Assembly (NCBI GenBank): GCA_036971475.1
Contig: JBAIZL010000004.1
Location: 70,900,393 to 70,964,392 of the forward strand
DNA length: 64,000 nucleotides
Origin: Prosapia bicincta
Taxonomy: Eukaryota; Arthropoda; Insecta; Hemiptera; Cercopidae
Direction: 5' to 3'
How positions within the stretch are numbered: position 1 is the first letter of the stretch; every line of letters begins with the position of its first letter. Shown piece after piece: positions 22,574 to 34,777 of the stretch. A program made the position numbers and the translations under genes. The notes below the pieces were generated by a model, which worked only from the letters and a program-made list of their open reading frames with translations, made no database searches and was not told the DNA's origin.

Positions 22574-22870
22574 TTAAAATGTTATAACTAAAAACATTTC
22601 AAATAATATTTGTACATAATTTTTAATTAACAACTTGTAAATGAAACGGTACAGATGTACTAGGGTCTGGCAGTGGATCTGTAATAGGAGAGACACTCTG
22701 TTGTCTGAATCATTGTCTGTATTTAGACTATAATCACTAATATTATTAGCTAATCTACATATAACCATCATTGTCGCTGTCACTGCCACTGAACTCTCCC
22801 ATCCATTAGCATCAGCTCCAAATCAGACGATCTCAAGTTTTCCATTGTGGCCAACTGAAGGATAAAACAG
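22574..22870 (-). pseudogene. Unidentified acidic-N-terminus transposase-like relic
   Basis: The - strand from 22858 reads MENLRSSDLELMLMDG then, frameshifted, EFSGSDSDNDGYM and later TDNDSDNRVS. Such an acidic start resembles piggyBac-type transposases, but no DDD core is seen. Identity uncertain. Confidence 0.3.
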
Positions 22871-23416
22871 TAAAGACTAGACTAAAAGATTGACCTAAAT
22901 TGCCTAATGATAAGTCGGTCACAGAGGCATTAGAATGACAGTAAAATCTTACTTTATTTGGTCTGTCATGAAAACATTTCCTTAGTAAGAAACGTGGGTC
23001 AAACATTACTGAGAAACATCAAATGCGGTTATCGGAAGCATAATGACGACAACATATTTAAAAGGGTCAAGCAGACTAACATTCAAAAAAAAGGGCACAT
23101 TTCATCAACTTATCAACTTACTATGAGCATTAATATACACTTTGGCCAAATGATTGATGTGGCCCCTCGATTGGTACTAATCATCATTGGGTTGAAACTA
23201 TTCAGATTTTAAAGCCTTAAAACCATTAAAATTGAGTTTCAATAAATTTTTTTATTTTTGAAAATTCATTCTAATTATCATTGGTTTTATTTTTAAAAAC
23301 ATAATTGTTTCTATCAAATAAATACATGTCTTTGTGTACGTGTGTTTTTACTTTCATGTTCATTGTTTAGCATTAGTTGTTTTTTAATTTTTAATTTTTC
23401 AGTGGTGTATTTGTAG

Positions 23417-23553
23417 GGTCAAACTGCATTTGATGTAGCTGATACAGATATGGTGAGGACATTAGAAGAACTAAGGAAAAAGCAAACTGCACTTCATAGA
23501 GATAAAGGCAACATCAACTCTTTCATCAATAAGAAGGCTCAACCTAAGAGACG
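23417..23553 (+). CDS. Mbs: MYPT/Mbs exon c: last ankyrin repeat and linker
   Basis: Starts in phase 0 after ttgtag with GQTAFDVADTDMVRTLEEL, equivalent to the vertebrate VGQTAFDVADEDILGYLEEL. It continues with LRKKQTALHRDKGN and a basic linker KKAQPKRR. The donor ggtcatt is weak but is the only one that fits the phase of the next exon. Joining at 23553 to 27586 gives KRRLSGTEK, a basophilic-kinase-like R-R-x-S site formed across the junction. Reading through the donor instead gives an unrelated tail and a stop. Confidence 0.92.
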
Positions 23554-24697
23554 GTCATTACACTCAGTTTGTTGTATAAAACTTTTGGTCAAGGTGCTTT
23601 GTGTATCTAAGTTCAGCTTCTCTTTCCTAACATTGTGTTTACTTACTCTTTCAATATAAAAAAAACCAGCTCTTATTTTGGGAAGATGAAATTTCTTGTT
23701 TTTGCTTTTAGTTTTAATTCTATTGTTGAGTTTTCCTATTTCTTGTATTAATTCATCTTACCATAAAATACCCTGCAAGTTTTATAGTTCTGTAGTTTTA
23801 TAACTAGATGAATGTTTTATAAAATTAAGATTTTCCTTAACATTTTTGATTGAATACATTTGTTGAACCTTCTAAATTACCCATTACCTTAAAACCAATG
23901 TAATATAGTTAATTTAACATAATTGTAATGTTTTACTAATGGTTGTAGTTGATAAAGTATTATAATCTTTCGTTATACTCTACCTTAAAAAAAGTATAAG
24001 TGCATACCTCGAATAAAACGATAAATATACATTAAACAATAGGTAATTAAAATACAAAAAATTACACATGAGATTTTGAAATAGTTGTAACAGGATTTTA
24101 AATCGTACTTTTAATCTAAAGTACATTTAAATATCATTTTTCTGTAATTTCAACAAATAGGAACTGCATCATTATCGTATCTTGTTACTTTCTATAAAAG
24201 CTTTTGTTACTAATTTCTTATACACTTGTGACTTTCCATATATTTCTATGTTTATTTGATAATTAGTTATCTAAAAGGCAATTCAGAGTTTAAACTATAG
24301 TCCAGTTTTCAAAAGTTTAAAATTTTAATTCTGTGTTTATTATATAAATCATAAAGATGATTTGTCTTCTTTCAATTTGACTTATCATAACTGAGAAGTT
24401 AGTCTTGCAGGAATTGTTATATTTCTTACATGAAAAGAAACTGAGAAATCTGAAGGATTTTAGTTTTAAAATTACAAGAAAATAAATTAAGAAAATTGAT
24501 TTGAAGTTGTAATAATAGAAACATGAGCATTTCTTAAGCAATATTACAAATAAATGTATAAATTTTTAATTTTATAAAAATAATAGGTTCTGTACAGTCC
24601 TCTTATTATTAAATTTTTTGTTTAGTTCTTTATTCAAAACTAATAACTTTTAATTTAAAGTGGATGTATAAATATTGTAGTGCTTTAATTATTGTGG
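23554..24697. other. Intron c-d DNA, unassigned
   Basis: AT-rich; nothing recognised before the hAT element. Confidence 0.5.
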
Positions 24698-24705
24698 ATT
24701 ACAAC

Positions 24706-27446
24706 TAGGGATGGGGTGATTCCTAACATTTTCTATTCCCATTCTAAAATTTTCTGTTCGATTCTCGATTCTTTAGTCGATTCTCAATTCTTTCAAGTTA
24801 TATTAGCTTACATGCTAGTTCTTTAATAATTAATTTAGTTATCATCTTTGTCATATGGCAAAACCTTTTAAAAGTTCTGTTTTAATGTAATAGGCTACAC
24901 AAAACCTTCAACCTTGATTTATCAATAGGAATTTTTAAAGGCATAAAAACATATCAGATAAAAGTGATGACTTATTTTAAAGTTAAAAATGTGAACTTTA
25001 CACTATTTTATGATGTTTGAAAAAGTACCTAAGCCTATTTACATTGTCTCTCAAAACAAAACAAAAATTAAAAACAAACAAACAACATAAAAAGTAAAAA
25101 ATTAATACAAATAGGATAGTTTTTAATATTTAAAAGTCTGGCACGTAATGTACAGTACATTTCTGTTCAAAAACACAAGCATTTAAACACGTTGTGGGTC
25201 AAGCAAGTTTCATCGCTAGTCACATATAGCTCCTGAAGTTGAGAAAGGTTTTTCAGAAAACACTGTCGCGAGTGGGCAGACAGGTATTTTATTGCCATTG
25301 CATTTAAATGAGGGTATTTGGCACTTTGTCCTGCCCAATACTTCCAAACATCACAATCTGGACTGGCTAATGGTTCCCCCAGATAATTGTTTACTTCTTC
25401 TTCTACTGTCAATTCCCCTGGGGTTCCTTCTTCCTCAAAACTCTGGATTAGTGGGGCACACCATCTCTACATCTGGTGGGACCTTTTTTCTGCAGGTGTC
25501 TGGAACAAGTGCAACTGATTCAGACCTATTTTGTATTTATTACTCAATCCCAGTTGATTTTTAACGAACTATCACTTGTAGGTCCTGTGTCTGAGGATAA
25601 AGTTTCTTCAAGTATAGATCTTTTTTGTTGATAAATTTGGGCAAAATGAATGTTGTTAAGTGCTTTTTCATATTTGATATATTATGCGGTTTTCCACCGT
25701 CAGTTTCTGTTAACCGTCATCGAATTGACGAGACGATCAGTACCCTGAACTAAATACCGTCGGGCCTCTTAACGCTTTATGTTTATTAGTACTACTCAGC
25801 TGGTGTTGCTACTTTTGGAAAAATTAAGGCACAGTATTTAACAACAAGCTTCACACTACTTACAGATGTAATTACGATGGTTTTTGTCTGATAGATAAAC
25901 GCCGACGGGATTAAAAACATGATGTTATTCTAAGAGCTTTTTGTCCGTAGTTACGGGCCGACACACATATTTGTTATAACGTATTGTAATGATTTTCACT
26001 ACTGTTTTCAAAATTTCACAAAACCTTAAAAGTAAGTCGGAAATATTGACTAAATATTTAGTTGTAAAATAATCCTTAAAAACGGACTTTGTGAAAGTTA
26101 AGTACAAACATTGATACACTTAGATAAACCCATCCTTACTAGGAAGTAAATTATAATGTAAATTCCTTAACAAGTAACTTATTTGGTGTTAAAACTTTTA
26201 CTTAATATGAATCTTGAATAGTATTTACTGTGCCTGTAGCATTACTTATCAGAGAGAGAATATATTACACTTTAGTTCTACATTCAAAATATTTATAAAC
26301 TCACAATTCAATCACATGTGACACGTTTACGTCTCTTAGTGATAGGCACCAAAACACTCTTATCACCAGTCAGTTTATTATTTGGGTAACCGGGACATGA
26401 AATTGTGGTTTTGTTGTTTCTTGCTTACACAAAACACAAAAAATATCAAAACAGTGTTGCACAGATAACAAATTAAATTAAATCAAAAACAATGTCGGGT
26501 CAATTCGTCCGATGGAGTTTATTTACGTTTCATTTACGGTAGGAAAAAACTATGTTGGGACAATTGGTCCGACACGTATTTTTATAAATATTATGATAAG
26601 AAACGTATATTCATACTTATATATGATAGGGGAACAAAGTATAAGAACACATTATTTAAAAATGAGCTTAAAATATTTTGGCAATTCTCTATGAAAACGC
26701 CGATATTGTGGCCGGCAGCTAAAGTATTAACGTGCAGTCACGCGTTCACTTTGTTTGTTAAACTACACGAACTATTTCACCTGTAAGTTTATATTACTGT
26801 ACATTATTTTGCTACATTTGTAGCTACTGTGCGGATCTGTTTATCATGTAATAAATAGTTTCATTTGCTATTACAATCGTGTTTATTTTCTTTTCGCTCC
26901 CAAATATATTACATTACTGTGAGAATGATATCTGCCTATAATATAATTTATTGAGGTTAAGATTCGGAGGAATAGTACAGTGTTTCTGTTATCCTTCTAT
27001 TCGCTCAACCATCATGGCCACGGTTAATCGAGTTTTTACTGTACTTTTTTGTGTGTTTTGTTCTGATATCTATAAATCAGTGGCAGTATGACACGTGGGG
27101 GGGAGAGAGAGAGAGAGTATCGAACCCGCTCTAGTGAGAGAGAGAGAGAGAGACGATCGATCTCAAATGACCAGAAATGGCTACGATCTTGATTGCTGTT
27201 GCTTCATAAATAATAATATTTTTGTTTACTTTAATCAATTCATTCAAATCAACTAATACATAAATAAGACATAGTTGGTAATTAATTATTTTCCCAATAA
27301 ATTACTCCACACACATATTTTAATAGTTAACAAAATAGGAATCGGTATCAACACTTTTATGATGAAGAATCGAGTATCGACGATTCCTCGATACCACCTA
27401 GAATCGACAATTCCTGGAATCGAGAATCGGAATCGGCCCATCCCTA
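24706..27446 (-). mobile_element. hAT element with target-site duplication
   Basis: Inverted ends tagggatggggtgattcc (24706) and ggaatcggcccatcccta (27446). An 8-bp target-site duplication fits hAT: attacaac (24698-24705) and attaccac (27447-27454), 7 of 8 identical. Inside lies a transposase remnant at 25140-25412. Ends are rich in gattctcgattc-like subterminal motifs. The interior 25683-26720 has different composition and may hold a nested element. Confidence 0.85.
25140..25412 (-). pseudogene. hAT transposase C-terminal dimerisation domain relic
   Basis: TVEEEVNNYLGEP, DCDVWKYWAGQSAKYPHLN and AMAIKYLSAHS match the hAT C-terminal dimerisation region (Y-x-x-P..W-x-W..YP-x-L-x-x-x-A-x-x-YL). 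A frameshift follows, after which FSEKPFSTSGAICD and MLVFLNRNVLY match the usual SERxFSTAG and EMLVFLNRNL. Stops are present. Confidence 0.82.
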
Positions 27447-27585
27447 ATTACCACATTTACCATATATGTATTTAGTGTCAGAAAAATATGTAATCACAAC
27501 AACAATCTAATCTATTTTCGAATGCATGAATTAGAACTCAAGTTATGAAAGTGATATACAATGCTATAATAAAAAATTTTTTTAG

Positions 27586-27752
27586 GTTGTCTGGAACAGA
27601 AAAGATAAATTCAAACAAAGAAATTTCATGGGAGAAAGACAGACGGACTGAAGATTTGTCACTTAAGGATAAAATTGTGTTGGACATCCCTCAAGTAGAA
27701 TTACAGATTCAGCCAGAGCTACCAAATTCAATAACTGAAGATACTCATGTTG
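27586..27752 (+). CDS. Mbs: MYPT/Mbs exon d: charged linker after the ankyrin domain
   Basis: The acceptor is tttttttag and the donor gtaagc. The frame is fixed by the phase-2 end of exon c. It encodes LSGTEKINSNKEISWEKD, then DRRTEDLSLKDKIVLDIP and a proline/glutamine-rich stretch ending EDTHV. This part of MYPT proteins is poorly conserved, so assignment rests on phase agreement with c and e, clean splice sites and position. The upstream intron carries a hAT transposon that ends about 140 bp before the acceptor. Confidence 0.82.
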
Positions 27753-29859
27753 GTAAGCTTGGCTTAGTTTGCTACAAAACTAACAATACTGGGCGCTGTC
27801 AGATCTAGTTTATAGGGTTTCTGCTCCTACATGGTGTCCAGGGAATTCTTACAACTTGATTCACCCTTCTCACCCACTCACCAGGTGACAAACCGTGACT
27901 CACTTACTAGACAATGCCCCCATCCTGTAACTTTTTAAATTTAAATTTTAAATACAAAAATTATAATTTTTTCAAATTGTAAGCATTATTGTAAAATAAT
28001 GAGCCCAAACATTGAAAAAAATGCTTCATTATTATACATAATAATATAATTTTGAAACATTAGATTCTTTTGTTTAGTAACCCTCCATAGTATATATTTA
28101 CCCTTAACTACAAATTATTTTCTGTAGAATTTCAAAATTGTATTAATTTTTAATTGAAACAATTTTATAGTATTAAGTCATAGTTTGTCACAGGCCGGCC
28201 TAGTGAGCAGATCAGGAGGGTTATTTGAGTTCTGAGAAGTTTCTGGTATTATGGAGGAGCAAAAATACTATGAGATGTAAAAAACATACTATGGAGAAGT
28301 CCAATTAAGTTAACATTTGTTCACATATTCCTATTAGATTTTAACCACTAGGCTCAACCAAGGAGATAATGTACCTAATTACAACAACATTGTGCTGTTT
28401 TGAATAACAATTACTGGATTACGTTTTTAGTCCATTTAAGTAATCTTTTAGTTTCTGTCACTATGTTTAAATCTAGTGCAAAGAAAATTTCAGATAACGG
28501 AAAAAAATTCTATGAATGACCTTAAAAGCTATGTTCTATAAATGCTTTTTATTAAAATGTTAAATGAAAACAATTGTTTTAGAATTAAATGTGCGTACGA
28601 AAAATTACAACCATTACTCAAAGAATGGTTTTTAAAGATATCCTTTTCTCAAAAAATAAAACAAACTTGTTTAGAGAGAAACAATTTCTTTTTTTTATTC
28701 CAGCAGTTTCTGTGTGAAACAGAACAACATAGATACAGTAATATCTTGCCAACGGCTCCATGTTTATATAGCGCTTCTCATTATAGGAGTCAAGCAAAAT
28801 CCTGGACACCGAATGTGCTTATTCTTTTCCAACCAACTAGAGTATGACAGCATTTTGCTACCCTCTCAGTTAGTACCTCATATAAATAAATTCCTGTATA
28901 TTATTATTATTATGACAATTACGTAGGGTATGTATCATACTGTGTTTATGTTAGTATTTCACTTGTAATCATGTTAAAAAGTCATTCGTTTTCAGTCTTG
29001 TTGAATAAGCGACTATAAGATTATCGACTCATTTGGTTAAAGTTTAATAAATGTTTGTTTAAAAAACTTCTGCTATTGAAACTAAGAATCTTATCAGTTT
29101 AGATATGAAATTACAGGTCTAAATTGTTTAGGTTTAACCAACGCAATTTTGTTTTAAAAAATGAAAAGAAATGCATTGCAGTAATATCAAACGCATATTA
29201 TCACCCATGCGATGACATAATAATTTGACTCATGCGGCACTGTTTTATTTAGTGCTGTATGACCACAGCATGCATCTCCAGCGATAAACACGGAATTACT
29301 GTAATTCATTATAATTTCTGTCCATATCAATTTAGTCTTGTCCTCCTTAAAACTTAACAGATTGCTTGTGAAGAACAAAGTGTTTTCCAAACAGACTGAT
29401 ATAACTCTAAGACCTGTAGGTATGTAGTATAAGGGCTTAAAGTTTGCTTCTCTATATGAATGTTTTGCCACTTTTGTAGACACAAGTGTATCACCAGTAT
29501 TGAGAAAAAATAGAATTCAAGAATCTGTTATAAGTAAAAAAAGCTAGCCGTGGTAAGATTCTTACAATTTTTTTGTTTTACTTAAAGGGATTTTACTTAT
29601 AAGTTGTCTTCTTGATCATTGTATTCTCAAGTTCTCAATGCTATTGCAAATATTTGTAAAACATCAAATTAGAATAACAGGGAAAAGATTCAAATTCTAT
29701 TCTTGTTTTTCAGCTGCTTGATAGTACTTGACAATTAACAAACATGGGAAAATGAATGAGCTATTGGATGGACATGTCCTACTGTTATATTTTTGATTAG
29801 ACTTTCAGTGACAAACATCTGCCTACATTGTCAATAAAGTACAAAGAATTGACAATAAT
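27753..29859. other. Intron d-e DNA, unassigned
   Basis: AT-rich; a short frame near 28780 (GVKQNPGHRMC) faintly recalls a LINE ORF2 start but is too short to call. Confidence 0.45.
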
Positions 29860-30930
29860 TTAACACGTTCAGCACGGCTAGCGTACTGACACGCTCTGGG
29901 TTTCTTTACAAGGCACTGAGAACGTGCCGGTGTGTTCCTCGCTTCCCTTCGAGAGGCGGAAGCGCACCGGCATGCTCACTCCCAGTCTAATTGAAACTTC
30001 TCTAGTGTCGATACGTGTTTGTATAAAGGTTTGATTTTTACGTCAGTGCTTCAGAAGAGTTGGGAGAACATTGTGCCTGGGTCGTTTTTAAATCCGACCA
30101 TCCCAAGTTAACTTTTGATGCTTCAACTAAAACAATGCTTCAGGAAGTTTTATGAACAGATTTAAATTGGTTTAACTTTTATATATTAATGTTTTTGTTA
30201 GTTTGAACCACTTAACGCTGCAAAATATCCAGTAAAAACAACGATCATAAAAATAAACTAAGCTTTCTGAACTAACACAAGCATAAATGATAACTGTCCT
30301 ATTAGAGTGAATGAACCAACTCAAGGTGGGAATAGACTATTGTAAATATGAGTCATTGACATAATGCTTGGACGCCCGGAAACCTAATGTGTCATCATTA
30401 GAATGTAGTAAACAAATGTCAGCTAATGTCGGCTATAAATAGTCTCGGACGTGACATATGCATTATCCATGTCTGTCATATACATTATCGATCTCTATTG
30501 CTTTCTGAAACACAGTACAAACAGAAACAAACATTTCTGAGTTAAAAATTGAGTGTTCATTTTAGTATGTAGTATATTTTAGTAGTAGGTACTTTTGATT
30601 TTTATTTAAATTATCTTTTTTTCTGTCTCTTTTTTTGTATTTTATTATTTGTCATACAATATTTTGTCATTTGTATTTCTTTTTTTAAATTGTGACCCGA
30701 TAAATAAAACAATATTTCAACGTCTATTACACTGTTTTGATCTCCACGATAAACCTGTATACGTTAGAAATAAAATTATTGAGATGAAAACAACGGGCAC
30801 GATAATTAGATTCTACGACAAACTATGCAACCCGCATATCATTCCACTGTCGTCAGAGGTGGAAGTTAACGAAAAAACATACAGTAGTTTGATGAGATCA
30901 CCAATATCGCTGCCGTGCTGAATGTGTTAA
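29860..30930 (+). mobile_element. piggyBac-type MITE 1
   Basis: TTAA at both ends (29860-29863 and 30927-30930) with inverted repeats cacgttcagcacggc (left) and gccgtgctgaatgtg (right). About 1.07 kb, no transposase core. 30334-30505 carries a TATA-containing module (ggctataaatagtctcgg) also present in Tigger elements here. Copy 2 is at 56375-57293, inverted. Confidence 0.8.
30334..30505 (+). promoter_or_regulatory. Shared TATA promoter module, copy 1
   Basis: From acataatgcttggacgcc through ctataaatagtctcggac to ttatcgatctctattgctt. The TATA box is at about 30434. Closely similar stretches occur at 35041-35217 (Tigger), 56636-56830 (piggyBac-type MITE) and 63905-64000 (Tigger). Confidence 0.6.
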
Positions 30931-31429
30931 TAATGGGATAAAAATAGGTTTTTAGATTGAGAAATTTATCTTGAAGTTTTGTTTAAATACCTTGTTAATA
31001 TTCGGTTGATTATGGGATAGCTAGTAACACAAAAAACATTAATTAATTATGTTTTTATTTTTAAGGTATATTTGTGATGTTCCCTAAGGAAATTATTTGA
31101 TCTGTAAATAATTGCTGTTTAAACATACCAGAAGTTTTATATTAAAAATTAAATTAAAAAAATTCAGTTTTATACCACATTATCAACTGGCAGAAAAGTG
31201 TAAAGTGATTTTTATAGAATAAAACTTTCATATTGTTTTTGTTTAAAAGAAACAATAATGTATATAAGTTTATTATTGCTAGTGTATAATAGAAGAATTA
31301 TTTCACCTACAGTTGGAAAATTGTATACACAAATTTCATATAAATATATATATTTTTTTAAATTCAATCTGAATTTTGGTAAATCTGTAACTAAACTGTG
31401 TTAGTTGAACACGTTTATGTTCCATGCAG

Positions 31430-31540
31430 CATCTGAGGATGATGAAGATTCTGATGATAGTGATGAAGATACATCGTCAGAAACTTCTGATGTTGGCAGT
31501 TACGATAATTCATTTTGTAGTGATGGTTTAAGTGAGGAGG
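31430..31540 (+). CDS. Mbs: MYPT/Mbs exon e: acidic serine-rich segment
   Basis: The acceptor is catgcag, the donor gtgagt, phase 1 at both ends. It encodes ASEDDEDSDDSDEDTSSE followed by SDVGSYDNSFCSDGLSEE. An acidic D/E/S run just after the ankyrin region is typical of MYPT proteins (vertebrate MYPT1 has a comparable SSEEDEEDDSESE stretch). A symmetrical phase-1 exon could be skipped without changing the frame, so it may be alternatively used. Confidence 0.85.
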
Positions 31541-32961
31541 GTGAGTTAGCCCCAATGCATAATCTTTGTATTGCAGGATTTGATATAGTAATTTCGTTTT
31601 GTTTATACCTTTAATTTAAGTGTGGTAAAATGTTTCTGCCTTAATACATTTTTATATATTAGTCTTACCTACAAGTGAATTATTATTTGATAATGTGATA
31701 ATAATGAATATAACCTTTATTCAATTGATAGGCATTTGTAGTCTAAATGCAATAAAACAAACCTAATTTAATAAGTGGATATTAATTGCATGAATAGAAA
31801 TAAAATGAGCAAAATGGACAAATGGTTTTCAAAATATAATTAATACTTGAAAATTCATATCATATAACATATAGTTATAGCAAAACATATTTCTATTTTC
31901 TAACAGCAAAAAAACTAACAACAATTAGTGTGTAATTCTACAAATGTGAACCTTTATATAAAATAACAGCTGATTAATTGATTACTTTCAGATCAATTTT
32001 AACAAAAAACTAAATTATATAAAATGATATTTTAATATAAATTATTAAAATAATAATTATTAATTATACATTTCTCAAATATTAAAGGTTATGACACATT
32101 TCAATTAAGTACACTGTTAAAGGGAATGAAACAAGCTTTCATGAAATATATACATATGAATTGATTACTTACATATAGATAGTGTTATGCTCCTTTTTAA
32201 AATTGTATAAAAAAGTCAACAAAATAAAATAGCAACATTACATCACTGCACTTCACTACACATATTTTATATGTTATATATCATTATAAAGGTAAAATAA
32301 AATGTAATTTAGAGATATTGGCCTATATATTTATACAACCTCTCCTATTATATTGGGTGGAAGTTAAAGAAAAACTTTCAAAGAATAAAAACCACACAAA
32401 TAACACTACACTACACTCTAAATCATTTTTTTGGGTGGAATAACTTGAAGCAGCTTGCGACACATACTAATAGGCCGAGAATACACAGAAATTACGTTGC
32501 TATGGACACAGGCGTAGGCGGCTAATATATACTAAATGTTCCATTCTATACTCAGGCGTAGACTTGAGTGTGTTTATAGTAGTACATATAATGTGACATA
32601 TTCTATAAATAAAATTTTAAACTAAGACAGCTGTATTTGTGACAATAAGGTACTGAATCTAAAAATCAAAGAAAAAAGAAAAAATGTTTTATAACATCCA
32701 TAATTTCAATATTTTGAAAATATAATCTGCCAGTGACCTCTGGTCTATTTAATGGTTAACACAGTAGAAGAATGAGGATGAACATATATATGTACTGCTT
32801 TTTGTTTTAATATATTTACATTAAATACTGCTAGTGTTATACTAATATTTTAAATTATATAAAACGATATGAATATTACATAAAATATGATATTAATTAC
32901 AAAAATATTATTTTAAGAATTTGTAAATTTTAGATCTTAACTTTTAATTATTTTGTTACAG
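31541..32961. other. Intron e-f DNA, unassigned
   Basis: AT-rich with a less AT-rich patch at about 32450-32580; no element recognised. Confidence 0.45.
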
Positions 32962-33044
32962 AAAAGAAGAATAGAGCAAACCGAGACGAACAGACAAGAA
33001 TACTTTCTACACCTGAAGTCACTAAAACAGTTCCTATAAATCCA
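32962..33044 (+). CDS. Mbs: MYPT/Mbs exon f: short linker exon
   Basis: The acceptor is ttttgttacag, the donor gtaagt, from phase 1 to phase 0. It encodes EKKNRANRDEQTRILSTP then EVTKTVPINP, a low-complexity basic/threonine-rich linker. Placement depends on phase match with e and g. The intron after it is about 12.3 kb and holds most of the Penelope elements of the window. Confidence 0.8.
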
Positions 33045-34062
33045 GTAAGTATTGACAAGTACTTTATACTCAGTAAAACAGTGATTAATAATGTTTCAAT
33101 TAAATATGTTAATGATTAACCATGGGGCTAGAAAATGGAATTCTATACATAGATAAATCCAATTACTACCAACTGTTCATCTATAACCATCTAACTTATG
33201 CAGGGCTCTAGAAACTAAAAGACAAAGTCTGATTACATCTTAATTTTAACCTCTGATAATATCATGTAATTCTATAAATGTGTTTATGAATGTACAGGAA
33301 AATTAGGTTAGATGTCTTTTAAGAGCCGAATAAAAATAGGAATTTTCACACAGGATTGCAGCTTAGGCAGGAATTACTTTCTAAGATTAAATTACTGGTA
33401 AAACTATAAACATGATCGTCTAATACTAGTAAATACAACTAAAGCATTGTATTGCACCTAAATTTATGTTATATTACATTATGCATTTAACTATTCTACT
33501 CTAATACTGTATTACAAATAACTGCAAATAAAATATTTTCAAATAATATTCATTTTGTCTCCAATTAAAACAATTTTTCTTTCTTTGTTCCATTTTAGAA
33601 ACAACAACACTATGACACTTCTTTCGATACCTCTACACAAAACCCTTACATTACTTTCATCCACTAGGCCTCGGTTCCCAGATATAAAGTCTATGCACTT
33701 TTGACAAGCAGAGAAGTCTACATACCAGATAGAAGTAAAAGCAGATAATATTTCTGCCTTGAGTTGCCAAAAATTCACACTTTTATCTATACTCCAAGGA
33801 TTTTATTTAATGGCTACAGTATATGGTTTCCTTTATCTCCAATCTGTACATTTAGATTTATTCATTACCTCTAAAACTACTCACATTTTGTTGTTTGCCA
33901 TTTAAATGTTTTCCTCTTTTAGTCAAGCTTCAATCCTTTAAATATTTAACCATGTAGTCCTATACAAGCTTGTACTACATCTTTTTCTTACTAAAACGTA
34001 AGCATCGTCTGTCCCCAAACGCAATGGCTCTGGCTCTAATTTGGAGTCAAAATCAAGCCAGA

Positions 34063-34068
<6 letters not shown>
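33045..34068. other. Intron f-g DNA before the PLE cluster
   Basis: No exon or element recognised. Confidence 0.45.

Positions 34069-34128
<60 letters not shown>
34069..34128. repeat. (TA)n microsatellite
   Basis: Left border of a PLE-1 tail pair. Confidence 0.97.
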
Positions 34129-34132
<4 letters not shown>

Positions 34133-34485
34133 TTATAGGTTAGTTTTGGTTGGTAAAGATTATTTAGATTTTTTGGACTAGGAGACTGACAGACTTACCT
34201 TGGTAAGAGTCCACTCTGTAGTCTTGAATATCTTTAATCTGTGCATCTGATTTCTACTCTACACAATCTGTGATTACAATTATTTTATTTCATTCTCTCA
34301 TATTTCTTTTTGTGTTTTCTCTTCGATTGACAAAGACCACTGTGTGGTTGAAATATATCATTGTTTAAGTGCTTTTATGTGTTTCTTATTCAAGACTACA
34401 GTGTGGACTCTTACCAAGGTAAGTCTGTCAGTCTCCTAGTCCAAAAAATCTAAATAATCTTTACCAACCAAAACTAACCTAAAAA
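34129..34485. mobile_element. PLE-1 tail, inverted pair
   Basis: A - orientation end (34129-34225) joins at gaatatctttaatc to a longer + orientation tail (34226-34485). The + arm has the hammerhead-like fold at 34324-34363: CGAT, TGACAAA, GACCAC..GTGGTT, GAAA, TA/TA, TC, ATTG. Confidence 0.78.
34324..34363 (+). ncRNA. Hammerhead-shaped fold with non-canonical core (PLE-1)
   Basis: Stem I CGAT/ATTG, stem II GACCAC..GTGGTT directly followed by GAAA (34350-34353), minimal stem III TA/TA and UC. The CUGANGA segment is replaced by UUGACAAA. The same sequence recurs in the other PLE-1 tails of the window, so it is a family feature and not a single decayed copy. Confidence 0.45.
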
Positions 34486-34506
34486 TATATATATATATAT
34501 ATATAT
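34486..34506. repeat. (TA)n microsatellite
   Basis: Between PLE-1 and PLE-2 tails. Confidence 0.9.
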
Positions 34507-34609
34507 TCTTGATATTTAACGTTATCCATTGTTTTTCCGTTGCACTGACTTTATGAAGTTAATATATTACTATTGTAAGTAATTTTATCCACCATTAAGT
34601 ATCACTCAA

Positions 34610-34615
<6 letters not shown>
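34507..34615 (+). mobile_element. PLE-2 tail fragment
   Basis: Contains gttatccattgtttttccg and taattttatccaccattaag, the distal part of the PLE-2 tail also seen at 38136-38340 and 54073-54320. Confidence 0.75.

Positions 34616-34698
<83 letters not shown>
34616..34698. repeat. (TA)n microsatellite
   Basis: Left border of the PLE-4 pair. Confidence 0.97.
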
Positions 34699-34702
<4 letters not shown>

Positions 34703-34777
34703 TATGGTGATATGTTTTCTTGTAATATAGTTAATAAATTAAAAATATTTCAAAAACAAGAATACTCTTAATGAATA

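Noticed and set aside
25683..26720. Nested transposon inside the hAT element
   Set aside because: Composition changes and a repeated gtcaattcgtccga/acaattggtccgac phrase is present, but no matching ends or duplication could be set.
28740..28860. LLIIGVKQNPGHRM, like the ESNPGP start of LINE ORF2
   Set aside because: Only about ten residues match and no endonuclease follows.
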